This document shows, piece by piece, positions 33,431-42,768 of a DNA stretch of 64,000 nt. The DNA is taken from the NCBI GenBank assembly GCA_015680685.1, contig MNCI01006063.1, positions 387,981-451,980 on the forward strand. Direction: 5' to 3'. The DNA comes from Gnetum montanum. Lineage: Eukaryota; Streptophyta; Gnetopsida; Gnetales; Gnetaceae. Positions within the stretch are counted from its first letter, which is position 1, and the number at the start of each line of letters is the position of its first letter. A program made the translations under genes and the position numbers. The notes under the pieces were generated by a model that saw only the letters and a list, made by a program, of their open reading frames with translations, did no database searches and had not been told where the DNA came from.

Positions 33431-34054
33431 ATGGGGTCTCGTACATGATAGTTTACGCAGCAATTTTTTGGTAGCATAGTAGGATTGTCTTGAAGAAATT
33501 GCTTATTTGGGCCTCAAAAGTTTGAATAATTTGTAGATATTGAATTTGGGATAGCTTTATTGTGAAGTTTTTACTCATGTAATTTTACTTGTTTAAATAT
33601 TTGAGGTCTACACAAATTTGCTTTCTTTTCTGTCTATTTCCATCGAATCTTGCTCTATTTCTAGTTTTCTTGTGGAACTATCTCTTTCTCTGGGGAAAAT
33701 TAGAAGTAGATTCGTAGAGTTGTGCTCAAATGTTTTTGCAAAATTTTATTTTTTACAAGTAGGTATTATAAGTACCACATAGAGTAGGTAATTGAACAAA
33801 ATAGGAACTCTCAACAACTCATAGTACTTGGAAAAGTTGCCTGAATCTCTTTAAGGTAAGTCATTTGTAGTTTACACACAACGCAATCGTTTCATATTTC
33901 ACAACCGCATGCTGCAATAGCACACACACATACTCACATTAACTACTGAGTTTATTTGGAGGTATCTGGGCCTTGGTGTTTCCAGAGACCAACAAGCACC
34001 TAAATCCTATTTGAGGACACTCATTGGCAGTTGCGTCCCAAACGATCACCAACA

Positions 34055-35411
34055 ACCACCAGTGGCTAATCAAAGCTCACAGCAACCTTTTGTCTTGAGA
34101 GTCCCTCCCCAGACGTCCACTCCTGTGTCACCTATTGGCGAAACTGCACCATCCCGCCCGTTAACACCATTAGCTCCATTTGTCATTAGGGGGCCAACTC
34201 CTTCAGCAACCCCCACCTTGCATAAGATAGCTGCACAGCCTTCTCATCCTAAGAAATGAGAAGTGCATTTCACAGGTGAGACGTTGAAGGAGAATACCAC
34301 CCCAAGTATTTCCAAGCCCATGTCTTCACCCCCTATATCTACATCCTTGTCACCAAAGATGAACATTTCTATGACCACACAGTCTGCGCTACCCCGCCAA
34401 AAAGGGTCTGAACCTAGAACCAAAACTACCCCTCCTCGAGAAATCCATCTTCTAGGATGAATATAAAAGGAGAAGGGCAATAAACAGGGGGGTTGCTGGA
34501 ACCTCCTGGATGCCCTCACTCAAGTCAAGAAATCTCTAAAACAAAAGAACACTACATTGAGCTTGTACAACCTAATCATGACATCTGTCCCTCACCGTGA
34601 GGCTTTGATCCGCATGTTGACATCGATTCCAGTCGATGAAGACATGCCAGCGAAAAAGGAAGTGATCCACTCAGTCATGCTTCCCTCTGCTTTTACAAAG
34701 CCAAAACCATCTCAACTAACTTTCTACGACGACTCCATTAGGGAAGATCCCGAAAGGGGCCAGGTGACTACAACACCCCTATTCATCACAATTCAAGTGG
34801 GCCAACACTAGATCCGAAGGGTACATGTTGATGATGGAGCTTCCACAAATGTCATCCCCTTCCCTATTAGGGACAAGTTGGGTTTGGTTGACCAGATCAA
34901 ACCCACAATGACGTCATGCCTGAGGTTGTTCAATGGGACGTGGGGCGTGGTGAAGTGCACAGTCCTCATAGACTTCGTGGTAGGGGATCAGTTCCCCACG
35001 AACGCAACGTTCATCATGATCGAGGAGATTCCCAGGTTTAACTTGATCTTGGGGAGATCATGGTTAGCCCAACTTAGGTCTGTCTCTTCACCCATTCATC
35101 AGGAAATCCACCTACCATACGTAGGTAGGGAGGTGGTGATCCATGGTGACAAGGTAGTGGCATAAGCTATCAATAATGTAGACATGGAGCAGGGCTCAGA
35201 GGTCTTAACCTCTAAGAATGAAACGCCTGCTTACGCATGCACCAACCATCCAGTGGGGGAATCAGCTCAGCAAGCTAGTTTCCAAAATGAAAGCGCGTGG
35301 ACTGAGTTTCCCTTCCAAGCGGGGGACAATGATGTGAATGAAGGCCCTAGCAAAGCACTCAGCCTTACGTTCCACTCAACCCACAATGGATTAAGAAGCA
35401 ACTATGCATAG
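34055..35411 (+). pseudogene. gag C-terminus and aspartic protease (element M)
   Basis: 34055-34260 continues the Pro/Ser/Thr-rich gag linker in the frame broken by C. After stops, the frame at 34557 opens with SLYNLIMTSVPHREALIRML (element B: SLYDLVMTSSAHREAL). The protease core follows a TAG at 34809: VHVDDGASTNVIPFPI with catalytic DDG, DFVVGDQFPTNATFIMIEE, FNLILGRSWLAQLRSVSSPI. The tail to 35411 is linker-like. No RT follows. Confidence 0.85.
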
Positions 35412-35544
35412 CATAGCAACCCCACTGCTTCCTGCCCAGTTTCCATCCCTTGTACATTCACCGCCTTTTTGTTTTGCACCCGCATTAGTTACTAGTTAGC
35501 CATTCTCCAAATTGTTAAAGTATCATCTCTTTGGCATGCCTCCC

Positions 35545-35785
35545 CATGGCCCAAAATGGCCTAAAACTATGTTTCCCTATGGCCTAAAATTTCCTAAAAC
35601 TATGCTACACTATGGACCAAAATGGCCTAAAACTATGCTACACTATGGCCCAAAATGGCCTAAAACTAGTCCATGGCCTGGAATGGCCTAAAACTAGCTG
35701 GGGCCTGAGATGGCCTAAAACTAGCAGGGGCACGAAATGGCCTAAAACTAGCAGGGGCCTGAAATGGCCTAAAACTAAAACATAA
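35545..35785 (+). repeat. 'GGCCTAAAACTAGC' tandem array, right after M gag-pro
   Basis: About eight units of 27-38 bp with core AATGGCCTAAAACTA. The last ones read AATGGCCTAAAACTAGCAGG. It lies 165 bp beyond the 3' end of the antisense gene. Confidence 0.85.
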
Positions 35786-35950
35786 AAGCATGAAGATTTT
35801 ACATAAAATTAGCACGTAGACAATGCATAAGTTAGCATAGAATTGATTTATTTTCTGAAATTCTCCTCTTTATCTAGAACTTTTGTCTTTTAGACAATGT
35901 TTGCAAAAATTTTACAAAAATCCAAAATTCCAAGAAAAAACCCCATGTTA

Positions 35951-36078
35951 TCATGGGTTATCTCTACCCGCATCATCTTCATCATTTGCTTCTGCATCAC
36001 CCCATTCTACATCGCCTTCCCCTGTGTTGTCCTCTACCACCCCTTCATTCCTACCCTCTGTGAGCCCTACGCCACCAT
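35951..36078 (-). CDS. Antisense gene exon 7 (degenerate gene)
   Basis: Acceptor AAGTTCCAG|ATGGTGG. In frame with exon 6 (phase 1) it gives a Gly/Asp/Glu-rich tail ending in DAGRDNP and TGA at 35951-35953. Confidence 0.55.
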
Positions 36079-36184
36079 CTGGAACTTACATCATAGAAAT
36101 GAAGTGATCAACTAGGGTAACACATGCAAGCTACAATAGAGCATGAGCATTAACACAGTAGAAAGTGACTGATCTAAGATGGAC

Positions 36185-36984
36185 CTACGTCTATCTTGAA
36201 GGATATTTGGTCTAAACCAAGCCCGAGGCAATGCCAGACCTCCTCTACCATGATATCGACCCAAGACCTATTGCTTGGTTCAACGTCTGCAGTAGCTTTC
36301 TCCTTTTTGATGGTTGTCCATCTTGGTGGTCCCGGAGAAAAGGAGGTGGTTGCAGTCTCACTTGTGGGAAGGTCCACTTCTCATTCAGGAGATTCCATAA
36401 CCTTTACCTACTCTTTGAACTTTTCATAGGCCTCAGAAACGCCAATGGGATCTACAAATGTCTTATAGGTAAATGTCTCCATAGAAGCGTCCTTGTACAA
36501 TTTACGATAGGTGGCATGCTCCAGTTTATACATGTGCTTATGGTTTTTCTAGGACTGCCCCCATTCGTAAAACCTGGCACTAAAATCTTTCCAATGCTGA
36601 CTCTTTTGGTCCAACAAGTCCATTTGCATTCACTATTCTATTATTTCATGGGTGGCTTCATTGTTCTGACACACGATTGTCCAAAATATGGCATAATTTA
36701 TCACAGTCGTGCACTAGTTCTCATCATTAGTATCATGGGCTATGAGGAATTCATTTCTTGATTTGAGGTCTTCCACCTCAACGCTCAGACCATCCTTCTC
36801 TTTCTCAGCTTTTTGGACCCATTTCCATAGGTCTTCGTTGATGTGCCTGTACTCCCACAAGGAGCAAGCTGAGTGCAAAGCACATTTGCTAATCTCGTTG
36901 TATGCTTAATGAGGCATCTTGGTCACTTTAGGTGGGAATGTAGGCACGATAAAGGCCATGTTGGGTTCCATTTGAGTCAAGAGG
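36185..36984 (-). CDS. Antisense gene exon 6 (degenerate gene)
   Basis: Acceptor GTTGTGACAG|CCTC, donor GTAG|GTCC. It reads PNMAFIVPTFPPKVTKMPH, LWKWVQKAEKEKDGLSVEVE (coiled-coil-like), YKDASMETFTYKTFVDPIGV and SFSPGPPRWTTIKKEKATAD. Confidence 0.55.
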
Positions 36985-37087
36985 CTGTCACAACATAAAG
37001 AGCATATCAGTCACATTAGCCTCGCAAGGTTAATGAATTCAAGAACTCTAGTGTAGTAACATGAGAATACCTAGCACTACTACTTAC

Positions 37088-37645
37088 CCACTTCAAGGTC
37101 AACCTGTTGAAGATGATTGATCATGTCATCAACGATGCCCTGCATAAACATAAACTTATCAAGGGTCTCGGCCCATGGTTCCACACAAATCATAGGGGGT
37201 CCTAAAATATTAATAGTGGTATTTTTCATACAACTAAATGCATCAGCAATGATCAAAATGGACTATGACAAAGCGGATGCGTCATTAAATTCACCAATGT
37301 CTAATTGTAGTTCCCCTCCCTTCTAATTCAGAGTGATGGCAGCATCCTTGGCAGAATTCCCTTCCGGGTCGATGTGGACTTCTCCTTTATTTACTAGCAC
37401 TTTTCCTTTTGAGGCACTAGCATCCTCTTTATTCACGGGAGACTCCTCTTTGTCTTCAAAAATGTCCTTCTTATTCATAGGAGGATTCTACCTAATAACA
37501 AGAGCCCCTGCCTTAGCGGCAGGAGTTCCTTTTCTCTTGACTGGGGCCCTTTCTTCCGAGACTAGGGCCTCTATGTCTTTATTCTTCACCCCTGTCTTAG
37601 GGGCCGACACTTCTTCATCGCCTTCTTCTTCTTCCTCTTCTTCCT
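37088..37645 (-). CDS. Antisense gene exon 5 (degenerate gene)
   Basis: Acceptor GGATACAAG|AGGAAG, donor GTGG|GTAAGTAG. It begins with an acidic run (EEEEEEGDEE), then Lys/Ala/Glu-rich units (VSAPKTGVKNKD, RAPVKRKGTPAAKAGALVI) and FMFMQGIVDDMINHLQQVD. It needs a one-base shift from exon 4. Confidence 0.5.
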
Positions 37646-37780
37646 CTTGTATCCAAGAAACATGTTTACATTAGCTTAAAATAGGTTAGCTTAAAGTAGA
37701 TGCTACGCTATGCTACGCTTTCTAGCATAGCAAGCATTAACAAAATATGCAAAGAAATAAGCATAAACAAAGGCGTTTAC

Positions 37781-38831
37781 CAATGGGGGTGTGTCCTCTG
37801 TAGTTTGAACCGTAGTCTCCGCCCCTCCTCTTCCTCTATGCGAAGGGTTTCCTTAGTTGAAGCAAGCCTCTTTTGCTGCAACTTGGTGGCCATCATTTTA
37901 GCAATGAGAAGTTTCCCCTATGATATGTTACCAATAGTTGCAAGGGGCACCTCCCCTACATTGTCTTGGCCATGAAAGTTGCGGGCCACCCGATCCTTAG
38001 TTGTCACAGAGAACAACTCCCCAATTATTTCTAGGGGATCTTGGGTTGGGGTGGTCTGGAGTATCTGGAAAATCCATAGTTTGGAAATCTGGTTGTGATT
38101 CTGCAATACCTAGGCCCCTTTCTCATGGACCACTAGAAACTCCATGAAATGCCACAGACAGGCTATGTAAAAGGCATAATATATATTGGAACGGGACTCC
38201 GGCTTCTTATGGAGCCCCAAGATTTTGGTTTGCAAGCCTTTACACAAAAACCTAGCCCAGTTGTAGTGAGCCCCCTCTTCCATGACCTCATGCATTACCT
38301 AGGCCTACTCAATCCCAAGGACCTTCCCTTGGAAAAGTAGCTAAGGGAAAGTGCGAGAATGGAAGATGGGGTAAACTTCTTTGGCAGGTCCCGCCCTAAC
38401 ATTCTCCATAGGAATCCCCTTTCACTCTTTGGCAACCCCTATCCACTCCACGATGTCATCCTTTTGAAGGTTTAACTCCTTCTTGGATTTTGACCCTATG
38501 AGGATGCCATTGGCAGGGACATCGAAAAGGTCCGCAAATAGCTGGTCATTGATTTCAATGACCACCCGTACACTATGTATGTGTGTGTGGAAGCGGTCCA
38601 CCTTGTCGAAAAAGGAGTCCACCAGGGAGAGCATCTTAATGGTAGGAACACTTTGGTTTGGGGTCAGGAACAAATACATAAGCCTATCGTTTTAAAGATT
38701 CTTGACCAGGGATTTTGAGGCCTCGCTATATATCCAGCACTGGCTCGCATCTACTTCTCTATACTTGAAGTAGATGTTTGCGTCCTGGTTCCCAGTAGTT
38801 ATCACCGTCAGCTCCTGGGACTTCTTCACCC
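37781..38831 (-). CDS. Antisense gene exon 4 (degenerate gene)
   Basis: Acceptor CTATTGTAG|GGGTG, donor CATTG|GTAAAC. In the spliced frame: LTVITTGNQDANIYFKYREV, LMYLFLTPNQSVPTIKMLSL, HIHSVRVVIEINDQLFADLF, EGAHYNWARFLCKGLQTKIL, YYAFYIACLWHFMEFLVVHE. There are six or seven in-frame stops. Confidence 0.65.
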
Positions 38832-38913
38832 CTACAATAGTTTTCATAGAAACGATTAGCATAAAAAAAATACAAAAAAAAAAGGCAAAGACACTCTAGC
38901 ATGTTGTACCTAC

Positions 38914-39200
38914 TTCTTAGATTATTACGTTTATACAGCAATGGGAATTGTGGAAGAGGGACCAAAACGTCTTCCATGGGGATTGGCTTGAAGGGTGCCC
39001 ATCCCTCATCCAACCAACCAGACTCCTTGCATCTACCATAGAGATTGGGATATTGGTTTGGATAGGTATGGTATTCAACCTTGCATTGACCTATTACACC
39101 TACACAGATATTCTCAGCAGAAGAGAATTCCCACAAGGCCATCTCGGCTATGGCCAATGCATCTGTATCGCCATGAAGCCCTTTCGCGTTGGTATAAAAC
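38914..39200 (-). CDS. Antisense gene exon 3 (degenerate gene)
   Basis: Acceptor TGTTACTAG|GTTTTA, donor AAGAA|GTAGGT. Fully open in the spliced frame: FYTNAKGLHGDTDALAIAEM, ALWEFSSAENICVGVIGQCK, PIPMEDVLVPLPQFPLLYKR. Confidence 0.7.
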
Positions 39201-39282
39201 CTAGTAACAAAAACATAGAGTTAACATTTGGCTAGCGTAGAAAACATCGCACAATGCAATAAAACATGGGTACAAAACTCAC

Positions 39283-39732
39283 CCGCCAACATGGTAGACG
39301 GTGCCTGGTGGGTTTTGGAAGCACGTTCCCATATGACGTGCAACAAACAATGTGTTGTAGAGATGGTAGTAGCTGTACTCAAGCATCTCCCAAATCCAAG
39401 CCAAACATCTCAAACCTTGGGGGCATTGACTGGATCCTTCTCCCTACCCTCTACTAACTACCCCATCCTTCAAATACCTCAGAATACACCAAGTTGCCCC
39501 AAGAAACAGGGTTTCTAGTATGATGGCCGCTACCTCCTCTTCTAAGTGTGACCAAACAATCACACTGAAGTGTTGGAGGAGGTATTGTAGGAACTTCTGT
39601 GCTCCTACCCTGAACTAGACCACCTAATCTCCCACACGTGTGTGAGGAAGAGGAACATGGGCCACTAGTTTTTTCAAGCAGCACAGGACCCCTACAATTT
39701 CCAGGATAATTAGAATTGGCCTTAGCACTATC
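39283..39732 (-). CDS. Antisense gene exon 2 (degenerate gene)
   Basis: Acceptor TTGTGCAG|GATAG, donor GGCGG|GTGAGT. The frame entered from exon 1 gives ILIILEIVGVLCCLKKLVAH, KFLQYLLQHFSVIVWSHLEE and ETLFLGATWCILRYLKDG, with three TAG stops. Confidence 0.65.
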
Positions 39733-40244
39733 CTGCACAACACAGCACCAAATGTTAACATCATGTCCAAGTGCAATACACACATAGTGTAGCAAGAACT
39801 AGCATTTTAGCAAATAGCATAGCATAATCCTCTTCCTATACATAGCATAGAAAAAACATGAAAGCAATAGCATAGCAAAAATAGCCTAGCATAGCAACAG
39901 AACGATTAACCCTAACAAAAGCAATTGAAATTATGCCCTGATAAAACACGTCTCACTGCCACATCACGCATGGCCAAACCCTCTTGAGGATCCTACGCTA
40001 TGACATTTGAAAGCCAAGTAACTTAAACTATCCAAACCCCCATGGTTATGACAATCTCAGCGATGGTAGTCTAGGCGACCTTGCATGCAATGTTAGCGTA
40101 GCGTTTGTGCATCCGCTATGACCGAAATGGAAACAGCGATAGTGTAAAGTCCAAAACAATGACAACGCAATGACAGAAAACATAGATAACTAAAGCTAAA
40201 TCACAAAAATGAAAGCACAAAAAAATAGAGGCATAGCAGCCTAC

Positions 40245-40366
40245 CGGGTCAATGGCGTGTCCTTCCACACTGCGACTCGTGCTTGTGTCACATGCCCTAG
40301 GGCTTCCTTTACCTCATCAACCTTTGTGAGCATCAAGTGAGTGCATTCTTTCTTTAGAGCCATCAT
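40245..40366 (-). CDS. Antisense gene exon 1 (degenerate gene)
   Basis: ATG at 40366, preceded in frame by TGA at about 40398. It reads MMALKKECTHLMLTKVDEVK and ends in phase 2 at CCCG|GTAGGC. An alternative donor (GATGAG|GTAAAG) exists inside it. Confidence 0.5.
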
Positions 40367-40719
40367 CCTGCCTACCGACTCCTCCTCATTGCTATGTCAA
40401 AACCACCTTGCATTCTACTGGCACAATCACTCTGCACTCCAAAATTGCTTTGTGCTCCGAATGTGGGATCTGCGCTCTTATAGTGAAGATAACAAGATTA
40501 TTGGAGGTTAATCACTATTTATGATCGTAATGGTGAAAAAGGGAAACTTTTCATTCTCTCTCTCCATTTAACGCAGGGTTTGCTATGTAGCGTAGCATGC
40601 CTGCCATGACATTGTAGCACTGTTGGCAATTAAAACAGGCAGATCTAGGTGAAAGATCTTGGCACGCTTCGAGCTAACCATTTGCTTTCCCAAAAAAATG
40701 AAAAAATATATATATTTTT
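40367..40719. other. Upstream flank of the antisense gene
   Basis: No coding sequence is recognised. A GCTATGTAGCGTAGC hairpin motif lies at about 40583. A promoter for the antisense gene would be expected here, but no clear TATA box is visible near 40400-40450. Confidence 0.4.
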
Positions 40720-41370
40720 TTAGTTACCAGTCTGGAAAGACCTTAAACTAGCAGTCTTAGCATAGCTGCAACTTTAAACTAGTAGTCTTAGTATAATTGC
40801 GACTTTACCAGTCCGAAAAGACCTTAAACTAGCAATCTTAGCATAGTGGTGACTTTAGCGGTCTCAAAAGATCTTAAACTAGCACCCCTAGTGTATAGTT
40901 TACTCCAGTTAGCAGTTTGGAAAGACCTTAAACTAGCAATCTTAGAGTAGCGGTGACTTTAGCAATCCAAAAAGACCTTAAACTAGCAGTTTCAATCTGT
41001 TACATGTTCGTAGTCTGGAATGGCGTTAAACTAGGAGTCACATTTTCACATCAGCAGTTTTGCATTTTTTAGCAGTTTCATGTTATCACATTGATAGTTT
41101 TACATTCTTTATTTTAGTAGTGCTGCATCTCCATGGCTTAGTGGTCTACCATGACATAAAACTGGCACAGCTCATCCGCTATGATCTAAAACTGGCACAA
41201 CATGTCCGCTATGACTATAAACTGGTACAACTAGTCTGATATGACTATAAATTGGCACAACATGTCTGCTATGATGTTAAACTCGCACATATGGTCTGCT
41301 AGGACCTTAAACCAACACAGCGGTCTGCTGGGACCTTAAACCAGCACATGGTCTACCAGGACCTTAAACT
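40720..41370 (+). repeat. 'GACCTTAAACTAGCA' repeat array (element M)
   Basis: Fifteen or more diverged units of about 30-45 bp. Those at 40720-41040 read (T/G)(C/G)(G/C)AAAAGACCTTAAACTAGCA; those at 41150-41375 read TCYGCTATGACNNTAAACTGGCACA. Same orientation and core as 35545-35785, and as the array in B. Confidence 0.85.
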
Positions 41371-42752
41371 AGGTTCATGGCACATCCTCAGCATGCATCT
41401 ACACCAAACACACACCAAGTGATCGTACACAGTGCTGGCATGGGGTGGGACATTGCAGTTCCAGAATGCAGTCCACGACATGATGAGAACATGATCTGGA
41501 ACATATGCAACACCACTTCTCATGGCATCTTGCTAATCCCCCGGAGATGTTGTATGACATCTGATTGACCCCCCAGACCTACCGTTGCCATGGCCCATCG
41601 CCCTGATGGTAGTTTCTTGGTTGGTGCCTACTACTAGAGTTCTAGCAGTATTGTGGCCCAGCCACAATATTGTTACCCTCTAGCTCCCTGCCAGTGTTTA
41701 AGCTTAAGTGACTTTTAGATATGTGGTAGCTGATCCAATAGTTGAACTGAGAATTCATGCCTTTGGTAGGGATTCTAGAGCATCTGCACTCACAGCAACT
41801 CCCTGCTCCTTCGATGCCAGCTCCTCCACACTGATGCCTCCAAGGCCACTGCTGGCCTTCCTATTTTGGATGTCGTGCACCAGCACAGATGTCTAAGAGC
41901 TTCAACAACATTTGCAGCAAGCAAGACCTTTACCCTTGTTTTTCATAATGGCTATTTCTTCTAGTTCGCTCTCTGTTATGTTTGCAAAGTGCGTTCCGGA
42001 GAGGCGTCAGCCGAAGGTGCATCTCACCATGGTAGCAAATGCTACAGTGTTGCGAAGTGATTGTCTTGATTAGCTTGGCTACTTTAGAGTGCACATCATG
42101 TCCTACCTTCTAAGCTTCTTCCCTTTACCTTACTTCTTGCACCTGCAATTTCTACTTGCTCCCCTCTTTTACAAGCTTTTCCCAATGCCTATTAAGCCCT
42201 TCCATTTTCTCAACTGCAAAACCCATGATGTATGTAACATAGCTTGCCACATGGGAAGCATCTGTAGGTAGGTTAAAGCCCCCACATGGATGTAACACAA
42301 CTCATTTGGGGAAAGAAACACTTGTCCTGCAATAAGGTTGTCTGCAAATGTAAACGGAAAAATAGTAAAAGGAAAAATTGTAAGAGAGTGAAATCTCACG
42401 TGCACCAAAAAAAAAAGAAACGTGCCTAAAACAAATGGCATGTAAGTGGCTTCACAATCACCCTCTCCAAGCATTTCAATGAGAGGTCGAAGGTCAGTAA
42501 AAGCAAAGATGACCATGCGAACGACTCCCTCACGAGCACTCCAAAGAGGGATTCTGCTAAGTTTCATCTTTATCCTTTTCCTGAACCTCCATCCTCCCTA
42601 CTTTACCCTTTCCCCCCACAAAACCTAATGCAATACTCTCAAGCATAGCTAAGTGACATCTTAACGATCACCAAACAACAATGTTAGCATTTTTTCTTCC
42701 ATGGTGTTTCGTATTCTTTGTTAACGTCTCTGAGGCCCATCCTCCAGACATC
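41371..42752. other. 3' region of element M
   Basis: Mostly without recognisable coding sequence. The minus-strand piece at 42100-42640 is listed separately. 42642-42752 has a leading TTCCATGGTGTTTCGTATTC before the polypurine tract. Confidence 0.4.
42169..42567 (-). pseudogene. Antisense coding-like fragment of unknown origin (element M)
   Basis: 132 open codons. Two blocks look protein-like: REGVVRMVIFAFTDLRPLIE, EMLGEGDCEATYMPFVLG, and after about 42341 DNLIAGQVFLSPNELCYIHV, GALTYLQMLPMWQAML. Between them lies a pyrimidine-rich stretch with GTGAGA at 42399 and TTTGCAG at 42342, i.e. a possible short intron (58 bp), though the splice does not keep frame. It could be captured gene sequence or a further part of the antisense gene. 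I do not recognise the protein. Confidence 0.4.
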
Positions 42753-42768
42753 AACAAAGAGAGGCCAA
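42753..42768 (+). other. Polypurine tract of element M
   Basis: AACAAAGAGAGGCCAA before the LTR start TGAAACACC. The preceding CCTCCAGACATC is shared with B. Confidence 0.8.

Larger units (their letters stand above)
23483..34054 (+). mobile_element. Element C: gag-pro element with giant gene-carrying LTRs
   Basis: The 10.57-kb element has LTRs of 4090 and 3888 bp (the latter includes a gap) that make up about three quarters of it. The ends are the inverted repeat TGTTGG...CCAACA. PBS and polypurine tract are in place. The 2.6-kb interior encodes only gag and protease. Each LTR's U3 contains fragments of XDH, HSP70 and a serpin in the same order. Over the first 245 bases the LTRs differ at about 12 positions (hand count). 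Confidence 0.93.
30167..34054 (+). repeat. 3' LTR of element C
   Basis: 3888 bp including 306 N. It aligns along its whole length with 23483-27572. It lacks a stretch of about 37 bp near 32672 that the 5' copy has (26009-26046) and keeps an 8-bp stretch near 30446 that the 5' copy lost. Confidence 0.92.
35951..40366 (-). pseudogene. Antisense multi-exon gene inside element M (unknown protein)
   Basis: Seven exons on the strand opposite to M's gag-pro: 40366-40245, 39732-39283, 39200-38914, 38831-37781, 37645-37088, 36984-36185, 36078-35951 (3.4 kb spliced, about 1130 codons). The introns are 512, 82, 82, 135, 103 and 106 bp, all GT-AG. Junctions 1-2, 2-3, 3-4 and 6-7 keep one coherent frame; 4-5 and 5-6 need a one-base shift. 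In-frame stops, mostly TAG where Trp or Gln would fit, show that this copy is dead. Readable stretches: YSYYHLYNTLFVARHMGT, CKVEYHTYPNQYPNLYGRC, VEYKESGWLDEGWAPFKP-like, LFADLFDVPANGILIG. The C-terminus is acidic (VEDNTGEGDVEWGDAEANDE). I recognise no family. LFDVPANGI loosely recalls plant transposon-related domains and the antisense ORFs known in Tat elements. Confidence 0.7.

Noticed and set aside
32978-33477. Four frames spanning the second N run
   Set aside because: Artefacts of the gap. The known flanks are LTR sequence.
23483-34054. Segmental duplication of a host locus with XDH, HSP70 and serpin genes
   Set aside because: The repeats end in TG...CA with inverted-repeat tips, are flanked by a PBS and a polypurine tract, enclose gag-pro, and their removal restores the frame of the interrupted gag. 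They are LTRs.
36231-36761. Plus-strand 176-residue frame, also 37333-37674 and 38948-39235
   Set aside because: Shadows of exons of the antisense gene. Only the minus strand gives spliceable, coherent protein.
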